From: Codonopsis lanceolata
Lineage: Eukaryota; Streptophyta; Magnoliopsida; Asterales; Campanulaceae
DNA length: 64,000 bases
Direction of reading: 5' to 3'
Assembly: GCA_013146195.2 (NCBI GenBank)
Contig: CM028377.1
Span: 169,611,824 to 169,675,823, forward strand
Part shown: positions 1 to 10,124 of the stretch, piece by piece
Layout: the number at the start of each line of letters is the position of its first letter
Position numbering within the stretch: the first letter of the stretch is position 1
Notes under the pieces: model-generated
What the model was told of the DNA's origin: nothing
Seen by the model: the letters and a program-made list of their open reading frames with translations, nothing else
Databases searched by the model: none
Position numbers and translations under genes: made by a program

Positions 1-683
1 AACGAGCTAAAAAAGTCAAAACTTAAGTCTAGGTTCCGCCCAACTGAAAAGGCCAAAACCAACCCAAATAAAGCTGTCACTCTGCCCGAGTTGACCAGCC
101 CAAGCCTCAAAACATCAATCAAATCAAGCAGCAATCCAGTTCAAATCCAGTTCAATTCCAGTTCAATTCAATTCAAAACAAAAAAAGACTCCCTCTCCCG
201 AGGAGGACAGAGCGAGCACACCACCGCTCTAAAAGGTAATACCTTTAAGAGCGTATTTTATTTTATTTTGTATTTTATTTCTTTTATTTATTTTCAAAAA
301 GTTGTATTTTAAATCCGGCACAATGTAGCCAATATAAGCCGTTGTGCTGCCCGGATTAGATTAAGAAAATTTATGTAAAAGAGCCATTATAATGGCCAAA
401 TATTCTTAAATGTGTTTGTAATTATTGGAATGAGGCGGCTGCGAGTCCGTAAATAATGTAGCCACGAATGTATCTGTTTAATTTTCCCTTGTCAAAATAA
501 GACCTTATTTATTTGCTAGATTAATATAACAATGAGCATATTTCAGCCAAAAACGCTTTGAGACCGAAAGGGCGAGTTGGGTGCCTAGCACCTTCCCAAC
601 TCGTAACTTAGCCCCCGAACCCGTTTTCTAAAATCTCTGGTTTTCTTTTCTGGTTTTCCTTTATTTTTGCCTTAAAATAAAGG
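1..683 (+). repeat. 5' LTR of Tat-type copy 1, left end outside window
   Basis: This stretch matches 7640-8245 in the same order, including the ccgctctaaaaggtaat block, the aatccggc..aatgtag block and the gggcgagttgggtgcctagc block near 570. It also matches the reverse complement of 13903-14600. The end is set just before the PBS core at 684. The beginning, corresponding to 7095-7640 of the other LTR, lies outside the window. Confidence 0.8.
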
Positions 684-701
684 TGGCGACTCTAAAACTT
701 T
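684..701 (+). other. Primer binding site (tRNA-Arg-like)
   Basis: tggcgactc starts at 684, directly after the LTR. Tat/Ogre elements commonly carry a PBS beginning this way that pairs with a tRNA-Arg 3' end. The rest of the site is disturbed: a gtgggg segment that normally follows soon after is displaced to about 711. Confidence 0.6.
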
Positions 702-1230
702 CAGATCCAGTGGGGCCTCGCAACATTCCCTCTTTGCACTTTCCTGTTTTCCCCTAAAAAAGGGAGATACGGGAATGGAGGGGTGATGTATTCCCATATC
801 CTGGTATCCCCTAAACAAGGGATAACTTGATGCGGGAAACCCATAGCTCCCATAGCGATCTGATTGGGCCATAAGGCTATTTTAATAAATCCATAAGTGG
901 GGGCGTCGCAATATCTTTTCTTGCACTTCTCTATTTTCCCCTGAAAGATAAAAGGGGAGAATGAGAATGGAAAGGTAATGCATTCCCATATCCTGTTATC
1001 CCCGAAATAAGGGATAACCTGACATGAGGTAACATTTAGTTCCCATTTTGGATACAAAATCCACTCAGGGCAACCGAGGCACATTCCAACGTGCTAATAT
1101 AGACAGCATTCCTCTCGCACTTTGGATTTCGTCTTCCCCTAAAAAAGGGAGGGTGGAACGAGAGCAGTGGTGTCCCGCATCCGCCGCACGCCGCACCCCT
1201 AAACAAGGCGGCGGGCGCTGAGCACACCCT
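702..1230 (+). repeat. Untranslated leader with about 180-bp tandem repeats
   Basis: Three related blocks (from about 711, 898 and 1075) repeat the motifs gtgggg(c/g)..tcgcaa, ttttcccct..aaaggg, catatcctg(g/t)tatccc and gggataac. Each block contains short self-complementary segments such as tatcccctaaacaagggata. The same leader recurs at 8246-8790 and inverted at 13365-13893. No reading frame is maintained. A role in RNA packaging or folding is possible but not shown. Confidence 0.7.
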
Positions 1231-1243
1231 CGAACCTCACACC

Positions 1244-2410
1244 ATGGTGCTCAAACTTCTCAACAAAGGGGAATTTTCTACGCGGGCACTGGCATTACAA
1301 CCAGCGGCAGTATTGCCCTTAAAATTCAAAATGCCCGACATAGAAAAATTTGATGGGACTGGATGCCCTATATCCCACTTAAGATCTTATTCCACTGGCA
1401 TGCAGTCAAGGGGAGCTAGCTTTGAGGCTATGGCTGCCAATTTTCACCTCACCTTAATAGGGGCTGCCAAGCAATGGCTAATGTTGTCTAATAGTGGCAC
1501 CATGAATACTTGGGACCAGATAGCTGAAGGGTTCCTTGAAAGGTATAAAGACAACACTGCCCCTGAAAATAGAAGGGACCTTGAGTCGTGCACCCAACGG
1601 GAGAAAGAAACATGTGCTGAGTTCGCAGTCAGGTGGAAAAGAAAGTTGGCTCAGACCTTTGACAGACCTGATCCAGCCGAGTCATGCAGAATGTTCATCA
1701 AAAACCTCCAGCCCATTTACCTGGAACACATGTGGTATCTCCCCTACACCAATTTTAAAGAAATAGTGGAGATAGGAGCCCGTATTGATGAAGATATACG
1801 GACAGGGCAATTACAAGTCAATACGCCTCCTAGCTCTTTTCGTTACTCTAAAGGAAAGACAGCCGCAGCCGCACCAGCACCAGCCGTCAATATGGTAGGG
1901 AATGCATCAGCCACTTTTCCTACCCAAAGTTATGGCACTGTTCCATGGTCCTATGGAGTGGACAGGTCTGTCAACACAGTCGGAGGGAATAATGGCCCGA
2001 ACAGAAATTTCAAAAATCAGAAACGGCATTATGATGAACTGCAAGCCTCCCAGTCTGTGATCCTACATGGGCTAATGGCACAAGGAGTGTTAAAGCCTAT
2101 GGAAAATTATAAGCCACTAAACCCCCTGCCCAGGATTTGGAATCATGCCCAGTACTGTGAATATCATCGCTGCAGTGGTCACCTCACCGATAAATGTTAT
2201 ATGCTCAGAGATGCTATCCAGGATCTTATAGATGATAAGGTTATTGAAAAGCCTCCACCTAGACCAAATATAGTCAATAACCCTCTACCTCAAATCAACA
2301 TGATTGAAGTTGATGAAAATTTTTGTGTACCCAAGTTCGAAACAAATAAACACCCATTACCATATATCCTTGTCCCTTATCTTTCCATCCCCATCCATAA
2401 AAGATCCTAG
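1244..2410 (+). CDS. gag: Gag protein of Tat-type Ty3/Gypsy element
   Basis: An open frame of 388 codons. The start at 1244 (accATGG) follows the leader directly. Residues about 30-190 form a retrotransposon gag (capsid) domain, with the typical opening around MPDIEKFDGTG and a later TWDQIAEGFLERYK segment. A basic, Gly/Asn-rich stretch follows. Near residues 305-318 there is a degenerate zinc knuckle of the Tat kind, with C, H, C, GH and C in order (CEYHRCSGHLTDKC). Gag forms the cytoplasmic particle that packages element RNA. In this lineage gag normally runs on into pol, but here the frame stops at 2408-2410. This is the best preserved gene of the copy. Confidence 0.88.
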   Translation: MVLKLLNKGEFSTRALALQPAAVLPLKFKMPDIEKFDGTGCPISHLRSYSTGMQSRGASFEAMAANFHLTLIGAAKQWLMLSNSGTMNTWDQIAEGFLERYKDNTAPENRRDLESCTQREKETCAEFAVRWKRKLAQTFDRPDPAESCRMFIKNLQPIYLEHMWYLPYTNFKEIVEIGARIDEDIRTGQLQVNTPPSSFRYSKGKTAAAAPAPAVNMVGNASATFPTQSYGTVPWSYGVDRSVNTVGGNNGPNRNFKNQKRHYDELQASQSVILHGLMAQGVLKPMENYKPLNPLPRIWNHAQYCEYHRCSGHLTDKCYMLRDAIQDLIDDKVIEKPPPRPNIVNNPLPQINMIEVDENFCVPKFETNKHPLPYILVPYLSIPIHKRS

Positions 2411-3017
2411 CTGCAATATGCTCTCTTGGGACACTATCTTGGGTAGCCAAAGTACTTGTAATATTGAAAAAGCCACTTGGGTCGGTGGAGATGTTAGCCA
2501 CCTTACCCGATCTGGCCGAGCTTACCAACCAAACTTGGAAAGAGGTAATCACTCTGACAAGGACCAGCGACAGCTTCCTGGGTATGATAGGCAGAGGCAC
2601 TGATTATGAGAAGCTCCCTGCTGAGTTTGAGTCTATTTCTAATAAGCCTTTGCAGAACTAGTATATTACGACCGGCCCGCTTTTGACGCTCGCAGATCTG
2701 GTGGACCGCTTCGATATATTATCCCTATTCCTTTCCCTAGCTTTACGGATTGGTCATCTACCGATCCGCACCCTAAAGTTGAGGATCTAAAACCTCAGGT
2801 CCTCAATAATGTAATAAACCCTGTACGGTTTGCTTTTAATGATAATCTAATTGTCTTTGTTTATTCCTTAGTTGCACCTACATTAAAAGACACATTAAAT
2901 AATAATAATAATGAGTCATTTAATGAAATGGACCCGAAAGATAAAAATTATTTGCTTGAGCTTGTAAAGTCAGTCGAGCACCAGGAATAACACCATTTAT
3001 CAACATCAACTGAAGAC
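2411..3017 (+). pseudogene. Decayed gag-pol junction
   Basis: Coding-like sequence continues past the gag stop in another frame; a segment ending HLTRSGRAYQP near 2500-2530 resembles the linker after gag in this lineage. Several frame changes and stops follow. No aspartic protease D(T/S)G motif could be found, so the protease is deleted or unrecognisable. Confidence 0.5.
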
Positions 3018-3770
3018 TTGTCCACTATTAATCTGAGGCTGGACAACGAAATAAAAGAAATCAAAATCGGCAACTACCTGCAAGGCTCTGAAAGGGTAGC
3101 ACTCATTGATCTCCTCAAAGAACTCGTGGACATACTCGCCTGGTCCTACGAAGATATGCCGGGACTAGACCCAGCCATAGTCGAACACCGGATCCCCTTA
3201 TATCCGGATGCTCGGCCAATCAAGCAAAAGCCCCGTCGAATTAAGCCGGAATGGTCACTACAAGTTAAAAAAAAGAAATCATGAAGCAGATGCACATCAA
3301 TTTCATTCGGGTAGTAAAATACCTAATCTGGCTGTCCAATATAGTGACCGTTCCCAAGCCCAACAGGAAGGTCCGGATCTACGTAGACTTTCGCGACCTC
3401 AACAAGGCGTCGCCCAAAGATGACTTCCCTCTACCCAATATCAATATTGTGGTAGACGTCGTTGCTGCTCATGAAATCAGATCCTTCGTCGATGGCATGC
3501 TGGGCTATAGTCAAATCAAAATGGCAGCAGAGGACCAATAAAAGACCTCATTCACCACCCCTTGGGGGACCTACTGCTATCATATCATGTCGTTTTGGGC
3601 TAAAAAATGTTGGGGCTACTTATCAAAAGGCTGTCACCACTCTCTTCCACGATGTGTCGTATATTGTCAAAGAGATCCAGTCATGAGGTGTCATACTCCT
3701 CACAAAGCAGGAAAAAGAAGACCTTGTTCAGCCCTCCAATCTCAACGAGCTCAAAAGGTATTATGCTTGA
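3018..3770 (+). pseudogene. pol: Truncated pol: N-terminal reverse transcriptase fused to polyprotein tail
   Basis: The first segment (3018-3280) carries the pre-RT region typical of Tat elements, including AWSYEDMPGLDPAIVEHR. After a frame change it continues with VDFRDLNKASPKDDFPLPN and DGMLGYSQIKMAAEDQ, then a stop at 3539-3541. A further piece, including TPWGTYCYHIMSF, is split by a frameshift near 3590-3600. RT homology ends near 3690, before the catalytic (Y/F)xDD motif. Shortly after comes a segment ending EEDLVQPSNLNELKRYYA and a stop at 3768-3770, which looks like the C-terminal tail of the polyprotein. RT palm end, RNase H and integrase are missing. No active enzyme can be made. Confidence 0.85.
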
Positions 3771-3804
3771 GCCACCCTATCAAGCAAGTGCTTCCCTCTC
3801 CAGC

Positions 3805-3951
3805 TCGCTAGGCTGAAAACCCGAAAGGGCGGCCTAGGCAAAAGTTAGAGCATAAAAAAAATAAAAATAAAAAAGGAGAAATAAGGGCTCGCTATGATGA
3901 AAACCCGAAAGGGCAGCCTAGGCAAAAGTTAGAGCATAAAATATGTATGTA

Positions 3952-4018
<67 letters not shown>

Positions 4019-4190
4019 AAAAAAAAAAGGAGAAATAAGGGCTCGCTGGGCTGAAAACCCGAAAGGGCGGCCTAGGCAAAAGTTAGAGCATATAAAAAAA
4101 AGGGGAGAAATAAGGGCTCGCTAGGTTAAAAACCCGAAAGGGCAGCCTAGGAAAAAGTTAGAGCCAAATAAAAATATATATATATCAGGA
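3805..4190 (+). repeat. Four tandem units after the pol stop
   Basis: Units of about 75-150 bp start near 3805, 3889, 4045 and 4118. Each has the core gctgaaaacccgaaagggcg, then gcctaggcaaaagttagagc, then an A-rich run and ggagaaataagggctcgct. Length differences come mostly from A-rich and AT microsatellite expansion. Similar repeats follow pol in other Tat elements. Confidence 0.85.
3957..4015. repeat. (AT)n microsatellite
   Basis: About 58 bp of nearly pure AT dinucleotide inside the second tandem unit, probably a local expansion within that unit. Confidence 0.95.
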
Positions 4191-6295
4191 GAAAAAGGGG
4201 AAGGAAAGCACTTTTTGAAACCTCGGCATCCTACCTCCAGTCTTCAGCATGCAAGGGGCTCGACTGACAAAAGAAAAAGAAAGAAAACCACGATAGGAAG
4301 CTCGCAATAAAACACTAAAATATAAAATTTTCAGGTCCTAAGGTGCAACTTAGGAATAATTGCTAAAGAAATTTAGGTTATACATTAATTGCATGTACAT
4401 ATCTATTTATTGCCTATATCCCCCCTTGTTTCCCCAGAAACTACCCCCTCTTTTGCAGCCTAAGCCCCAAGGTGGTCCATCAATGTCTACGGCGTCTGCC
4501 CAGCCAGGCCCATATACTTCTTCTGCAAGGCACAGAAAAGGCTCAGTCTCATCAGAATGAGAAGCACCAGAAGTGTCTCCGTCCTATTCATTATCTGCAC
4601 TGCAGTTGTCCTGAAACAGCCAGACGACTTGGGTTCTGACCATTCATTGTTGCCTTGTCTGATTGTGAAGAAAAATGCAAGGGCTATGAGAATAGCCTTA
4701 TGCCAAGTGTAGCCCTGCAATAGTTATATGACCGAGAACATGAGGATGTGACTGCCTTTTCCTCTCCCCGCATATCATGAAAAAAAAAGAGGAAGAGAGG
4801 GAAGCCCGCTCGAGCCCTAAGGTATATTCCTTTAAAATCCGTTTCTGAGATACAACGTGCCATTACCCATTAGATATCGATATAGCTTTGCTTTGTGTGT
4901 GCGTTTTGAGTCTGCATTTTCTTTATTATTTTGCATCATATAAAATTATATTGCATTGTAAATGTTTGTACAGGTTTTAACCCAAAAAAAAAAAACAAAA
5001 CAAAACAAAACAAAATTATATGTATTGTTTTGCATCTAAATAAACGTTTTTGCATTCTAGGCATCATAAAAGTGTGTTTTGCATTTTAAAGATATGTACT
5101 ACATTTTGCATTATTGCATGTATGGTAGAATAAAGAATGCACATGCATCATGTTAATAAGCATCCTGTAATTTTTAGGCATCACATTTGCATCAAATAAA
5201 GTAGTACATGCATCCAGCATTTGCATTTATTATCCAATAAGTTGCATTAGGGGTGCGCTAAAAGAAGATAAAATGCCACCAATCATAAAAATAAATATTT
5301 TTATGACATTTACTATGTCCCTGCAGCATAAGCATGCATGAAAAATAAACTTGAGGGCATAAAATATATTTGTTTTGTCTCATATTTATCCGAAAAGTCC
5401 GCCTCGTGAACATATTGCATGCAAAATTACGTTTTAGCCTAGAACATGCATCATATAGCCCATTTGCATTTATAGTATAAATCATGCATAGTAGGGTCAA
5501 ATAGTGACCACTAGTTCAATCATGCATCGCAAGAATAAATTGCATAAATTTCATGCATCATTACCTAATTGCATCATTTAGGCATAAATAGGACATGCAT
5601 AAGCATTATTAATAAAGTCAGGAATGCTTCAAAAGTGTCAAACGGGGCCAAAATCTAGCAGATCTGAAGTACATCCAGGCAGATCCAAAAACAAAAAAAC
5701 AAAAAAAAGAGGAATATGAAAAAAAAAAAAAAAAAGAGAGAAAAAATAAACAGATAATAAGCATGCAAATAAAGAGCAATGGCGAGCATGCAGAATAAAG
5801 AAGAAGAAAAAGAAAAAAGAAAAAAATCAGGAGAGGGGAAAAATGCATGTACAAGAAAAGAAAAGGAAAAATTTATAAGTGCATGCAACAAAAGAAATGC
5901 GGCGGCAGAAGAAGAAACTTTCGCCTGAAGCTAGAAAATGGAGCGAAAAGAAAACAGCAGCAAAGAAAAGATGATTTCAGCTGGAACCAAAAGATGCGGC
6001 AGTAAGAAAAAGGAAGTTTCTAACCAAGGTTAGAAGGAGCAGTAAAGAAAAATGCAGCAGAATCAAGAAAAAATTTTCAGCTAAAGCCAAAAACATAGCG
6101 GAACAGGGGAAAAGATTTTCCAGCGAAGGCTGGAACAGTGACAAAAGGAAAATCCCAAAGAAAGTGCAAAGAAAGAACAACAGAAAGCAAAGAAGAAGCA
6201 AAGAAAGCAACAAGAGCAAAGAATTTGTCGCAGGGGCACCGCAAGGGTAAGAAAAGGAAGGTATTTTCCTTTTTTCAATGCATTTGTATGATGTT

Positions 6296-6496
6296 TGGAA
6301 AACTTTCTTTTAAGGGGCATGCAACCCCGGATCAGAGGGAAAGGCTTTGTCCTCCAGCGAAGGCTAAGTTCCTGAGGAGACATTGAATTCCAGACATCAA
6401 TCGCTATGTTGGAAAACTTTCTTTTAAGGGGCATGCAACCCCAGATCAGAGGGAAAGGCTTTGTCCTCTGACGAAGGCTGCGTTCCTGAGGAGACA
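6296..6496 (+). repeat. Direct tandem duplication, period about 114 bp
   Basis: ggaaaactttcttttaaggg begins at 6296 and again at about 6410. Each copy runs through ggcatgcaacccc, gatcagagggaaaggcttt, gtcctc and cctgaggaga with few differences. Confidence 0.85.
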
Positions 6497-6533
6497 ATTC
6501 ATGCCGCACAGCCACTGGCGAACTACGATTGGT

Positions 6534-6866
6534 CTGATTCCTTGGCTAAGGATATGTAGGCAGTCTATCTCGGTAGACGCGACCATCACATCACGTTATA
6601 TTTACCTTTGCAGCACTCATTTGATAAAGCTTTGTCGCACTTGCTCATTTAGCATTGCCGCACTTGCACCGCAACACTTGCACCGCAACATTTGGTCCTC
6701 GGCTGAATGAACTACGTCTCGGTATGATTCCTTGTATAAGGATACGTAGGCAGCCTATTTAGGTAGGCACGACCGTTGCACGAATGATAGTTTAGGTTTT
6801 GGTCTGAGTTCCTTTATTAAGGGATACGTAGGCAGCCTACACTAGTAGGTCCGACCATTAAAGCAT
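6534..6866 (+). repeat. Three repeats around gatacgtaggcagcctat
   Basis: Units near 6534-6590, 6720-6775 and 6800-6866 share ttcctt...aaggata(c/t)gtaggcag followed by ctat(t/c)...taggt and cgacca/cgaccg. The reverse complement of one unit is at about 15410-15470 in copy 2, at the same distance from its LTR, so this is a conserved element feature. Confidence 0.8.
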
Positions 6867-7081
6867 TTTAATGCATATCTGCTTAAAAACTACGATAACC
6901 TGCTATAACCGACTAAATATGTCTAGGATATGTGAGGTTTAGTTTGCATTATAAACTATTGCATTATAACTACTACCTGTTGCATCTCTTCCCCGTTTTA
7001 TAATTGAATGAAATTGGAGAGTCTATTGTTTATCAACGATGTTCGTCTACTCAGCAAACCTTGGGTTACCCGTAGACTCCA

Positions 7082-7094
7082 TCGTTGAAGGGCT
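7082..7094 (+). other. Polypurine tract before the 3' LTR (degraded)
   Basis: ttgaagggctc precedes the LTR. The inverted copy reads ttgaggggctc before tgtagacacccc, showing the ancestral purine tract; a TGT at the LTR start appears to have been lost here. Confidence 0.55.
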
Positions 7095-8245
7095 CAGACA
7101 CCCCAATTTCGCACTCGATATGTGACTCGACATGTGATATCAAGAATTGCTTAAACTTAACAAATGTCAAGTTACAGGGTTGAAAATGCAAAAGGAGAAA
7201 GTAGGATGAATGAATAGTGAACTGCAGGGGGGAAAGTGTCGAAAATTGATGAAGTTTTCTGCCCTTGGCGCCGCGCCAAGGTCCCCAAATAGTGTACGAT
7301 CGTTAACGCATTGTAAAAAATGTCAAGCGCGCGGTACAAGCCGATGAAGCACAAATCCAACTATAAATACAGGTGCCCGGCTACGCTTTGAGACATAATT
7401 TTTCAACGAAGGCTTGAAGCCCAGAGTTACCCTGCGTAATTTTAACGCAATGTGCGATCAGTGAGTGTGAGCGATCCCTTCTCTCATAAAGCCTCAAAAC
7501 CCTGCCAAACCTTCTCCAAACACAAATCCAACCGGTTAAAATGATCCCTAGCCCTTTAGTTAGGTATCCACCTTATTTCCCCGGCCCAAAAACCATAAAG
7601 TAAGTTGTTACTCTGCCCGAGTAAATAGGCTGAAATCACCCGAAATAAGTCGTTATTCCGCCCAACCGAATGGGCCAAAACCACCGAAACTAAGCCGTCG
7701 TTCTGCCCGAGTGAGTAAGCCAAAACTACCACAAATAAGTCGTCACTCTGCCCAAATCACATCAGCAGCAGCAATAAAAGTCTCCCTCTCCCGAGAAGGA
7801 CAGAGCGAGCCGCTCTAAAAGGTAATAGCCTTTAAGGGCGTTCTTTTATTTATTATTTAAAGTTATTATTTAAATCCGGCCCAATGTAGTCAATATAAGT
7901 CGTTGTGCTGCCCGGATTAGATTAGAAAATATTATGTAAAAGAGCCGTTATAATGGCCAATTTTTTTAAAATATATTTGTAATTATTATAAGGAAATTGC
8001 TGCAAGTCCGTAAATAATGTAGCCACGGATGTATTTGTTTTATTTTCCTGTCTTTTAATGCTTTATTTATTTGCTAAATAAATATAACAATAAGCATACT
8101 TTAGCCAAAAACTATTTTTGAGACCAAAAGGGCGAGTTAGGTGCCTAGCACCTTCCAAACTCGTAACTTAGCCTCCGAACTCGTTTTTAATCTCTGGTTT
8201 TTCTTTTTTCTTTTGGTTTTGCTTTATTTTGCCTTAAAATAAAGA
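7095..8245 (+). repeat. 3' LTR of Tat-type copy 1
   Basis: About 1.15 kb, matching 1-683 over its second half and the inverted LTR 13903-15177 over its full length. The start is fixed by agacaccccaatttc, which corresponds to tgtagacacccc in the inverted copy. It contains a GC-rich near-palindrome ccttggcgccgcgccaagg (about 7263-7281) and a TATA box. Unusually it is followed by a PBS and leader rather than by a target site. Confidence 0.8.
7362..7369 (+). promoter_or_regulatory. LTR TATA box
   Basis: tataaata lies about 265 bp inside the LTR, in a position suited to the U3 promoter. The inverted copy conserves it at 14820-14827, although the flanking bases differ. Confidence 0.6.
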
Positions 8246-8790
8246 TGGCGACTCTAAAACTTTTTGGATTTAGTGGGGCCTCGCAACACTCCTTCTTTGC
8301 ACTTTTCCGTTTTCCCCTAAAAAATGGAGAATGTGAATGGAAGGGTGATGTATTCTCATATCCCGATATCCCCTAAACAAGGGATAACTTGATGCGGAAA
8401 ACCCAAAGCTCCCATAGTGATCCGAAACGGGCCATAAGGCTATTTTTATAAAATCCATAGTGGGGGCGTCGCAACATCCTTTTTTGCACTTTTCTGTTTT
8501 TCCCTAAAAAAGGGAAAATGAGAATGAAAGGGTGATGCATTCCATATCCTGATATCCTCTAAAAAAAGGGATAACTTGATGCGGGAAACTATAAGTTCCC
8601 ATATTGGATCAAAAATCCACTAAAGTCAACCGAGGCGCATTCCAACGCGTTATTCTTAGATAGCACTCCTCTCGCACTTTTGATTTGTCTTCCCCTAAAC
8701 AAGGGAGGGTGGAACGAGAGCAGTGGTGTCCCGCATCCGAACGGACGCGCACCCCTATCCAAGGGCGCGCGGCGCGCGGGCGCAGTCCGG
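8246..8790 (+). repeat. Second PBS plus leader following the 3' LTR
   Basis: tggcgactc at 8246-8254 and the next 540 bp repeat the PBS and leader of 684-1230, ending in the GC-rich block around 8760-8785. Finding a PBS and leader after a 3' LTR implies that this LTR was shared by two tandem elements, the second now truncated before gag. Confidence 0.75.
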
Positions 8791-9040
8791 GCGACCCGGG
8801 TTAAAGTGTGTTAGACCCGTTTTGACCCACGACTTTTTACACTATAAATTAATGTTTTTTTAGAAAAAGACGGGTTAAGATAGATCAACCCGTTTAAACC
8901 TATTACCCATTTTAACACGACTCGTTCCAACCCAACCCACTTTAATTTGTTTGATATTTGGGTTCTAACAGGCTTTGACCCGTTTCGAATCATTACACAT
9001 TTCAACCCGACTCAAAACCCAAACCCACCCAACTGTCTAA
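8791..9040. repeat. Unclassified repeat rich in gacccg / cgggt motifs
   Basis: Short motifs such as gacccgttt, aacccgttt and caacccgac recur many times over 250 bp. Sequence of this type is widespread in plant genomes as fragments of small non-autonomous DNA transposons, but no termini could be defined here. Confidence 0.35.
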
Positions 9041-9429
9041 CCTAATTGAAATGCAAAAACATACATTTGGTTTCAGATAGGGGTACAAGTAAGCCAAGTT
9101 TAAGTTGAGCTAAAGTCAGGTGTGCTAGTCATTTAGAAGGTCATGTTCTTGCAACTCAGAACACTCGCAAACCCATATCGCATATTAGAACAGAGATATG
9201 TTGTTGGAGGAACACAACAAGAGCTGATGAATACTAATCGAGTAGACAAATTGTGCACTAACTGATGTAGAGCAGGTAGCCGATGTGTTTCTTGCCCCAT
9301 TGGAAGTCTCTGGGGGTTATGAACTGTTATAGAGAAAGATTGGGCTAAAATGGTGGGTGGGTGTGTGTGGGAGGGGGCGTGAGGTTAAAGAAGGAAAGAT
9401 AAGGTGGAAAACACAGGTTTGCCCTTAAA
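9041..9429. other. Spacer, nothing recognised
   Basis: No reading frame, repeat pair or terminal structure was seen in these 390 bases. Confidence 0.5.
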
Positions 9430-9990
9430 AATGATCATGTTCTAAGTAGTGTTCTAAAAATCGGCCTAGGCGGGCGCCTAGGCACCACCCCAGCACCTAG
9501 AAATTTGGCAAATCGGCGAAAAAATTTGCTAGGCAGGCTAAACGGCCAATTGCTGATTTTTCCTATTTTTTTAGTTTTTTTTTAATTTTGGCCCTAAATA
9601 ATTTCATTTTGGGTTTTTAAAATAGTAATAATAAATATCAATTTCAAATTAATAAATTATTTTTGTAAATTTGTAATTGTCAACGAACCTATGGATAATT
9701 GAACTGCTGACTATTTTTGTAATATTTTAAACCTTAGATGATATTAAATTTCTTGTTTTACTTTTAAAATTTAACATCATAATGTAATTATTATTTTTAA
9801 ATTATTAGGTGATATTTAGTATTAGTATATTTAAAAATTTTATGTTTAATAATTATGTTATAATAAAAAATATATTAAAAATTGGATATTATGTCTTATT
9901 TCCAAGCCTCGCCTAGGCGCTGGTCTTACATCTAGCGCCCACCTAGTGGTAGTGATTTTTAGAACCTTGGTTCTAAGAACATGATCAATT
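9430..9990. mobile_element. MITE-like element with long terminal inverted repeats
   Basis: The left end (from 9431, gatcatgttct, then gttctaaaaatc and gcctaggcgggcgcctaggc) is mirrored at the right end, where gcctcgcctaggcgctgg, gatttttagaacc, ggttctaagaac and atgatca appear in reverse order and complement. The arms are about 60 bp or more with mismatches. The 400-bp centre is very AT-rich and has no coding potential. No certain target duplication was seen, so the superfamily is undetermined. Confidence 0.65.
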
Positions 9991-10092
9991 AACGTAGTAG
10001 CCTTTAACGACATCCAACTGAGGGACTACCGATCAGAGGTGGACGTATAGTTGCCAAACTGGGTGCAAGTGATGCCACTTTCAATTTTTTTT

Positions 10093-10124
10093 CACCTTGT
10101 AAAACGACGTCGTTTTACAAGGTG
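10093..10124. repeat. Perfect 32-bp palindrome
   Basis: The left half is caccttgtaaaacgac and the right half is its exact reverse complement, with no spacer. It lies near the left end of the hAT element, about 820 bp before the transposase start, in its upstream region. The core aaacgacgtcgttt is a motif seen repeatedly in plant genomes. It could be a protein-binding site or a hairpin. Confidence 0.9.

Larger units (their letters stand above)
4191..7081 (+). other. 3' non-coding region of Tat-type copy 1
   Basis: No sense-strand gene was found. 5250-5660 is the reverse complement of 16890-17400, which is intron 1 of the antisense PMD gene in copy 2, so this copy keeps a relic of that gene's intron without recognisable exons. 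5690-5870 is almost pure A/G. 5890-6250 has many short repeats of the kind cag(c/a)gaaggct. A gene relic of the antisense type other than this intron was not seen. Confidence 0.65.
1..8245 (+). mobile_element. Ty3/Gypsy Tat-type LTR retrotransposon, internally deleted (copy 1)
   Basis: Two direct LTR copies (1-683, truncated by the window edge, and 7095-8245) flank an internal region with a PBS, a long leader, gag, a pol remnant and about 3.3 kb of non-coding sequence ending in a purine tract. The gag and RT sequences, the tggcgactc PBS core and the large 3' non-coding region fit the Tat/Ogre/Retand lineage. RNase H and integrase are absent because RT sequence joins almost directly to the extreme end of the polyprotein near 3690. 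The copy can therefore only have moved using enzymes from a relative. Lineage assignment rests on recognised protein similarity, not on a phylogeny. Confidence 0.85.

Noticed and set aside
672..1227. Minus-strand frames in the leader
   Set aside because: They are antisense to the leader repeats; the repeated peptide segments only reflect the tandem DNA units.
3018..3770. Functional reverse transcriptase
   Set aside because: Frameshifts, a stop at 3539 and loss of the active-site region exclude it.
5618..6515. Several minus-strand frames of 78-144 codons rich in Phe, Leu and Ser
   Set aside because: They are complements of A/G-rich repeat DNA and of the 114-bp tandem duplication, so there is no coding signal.
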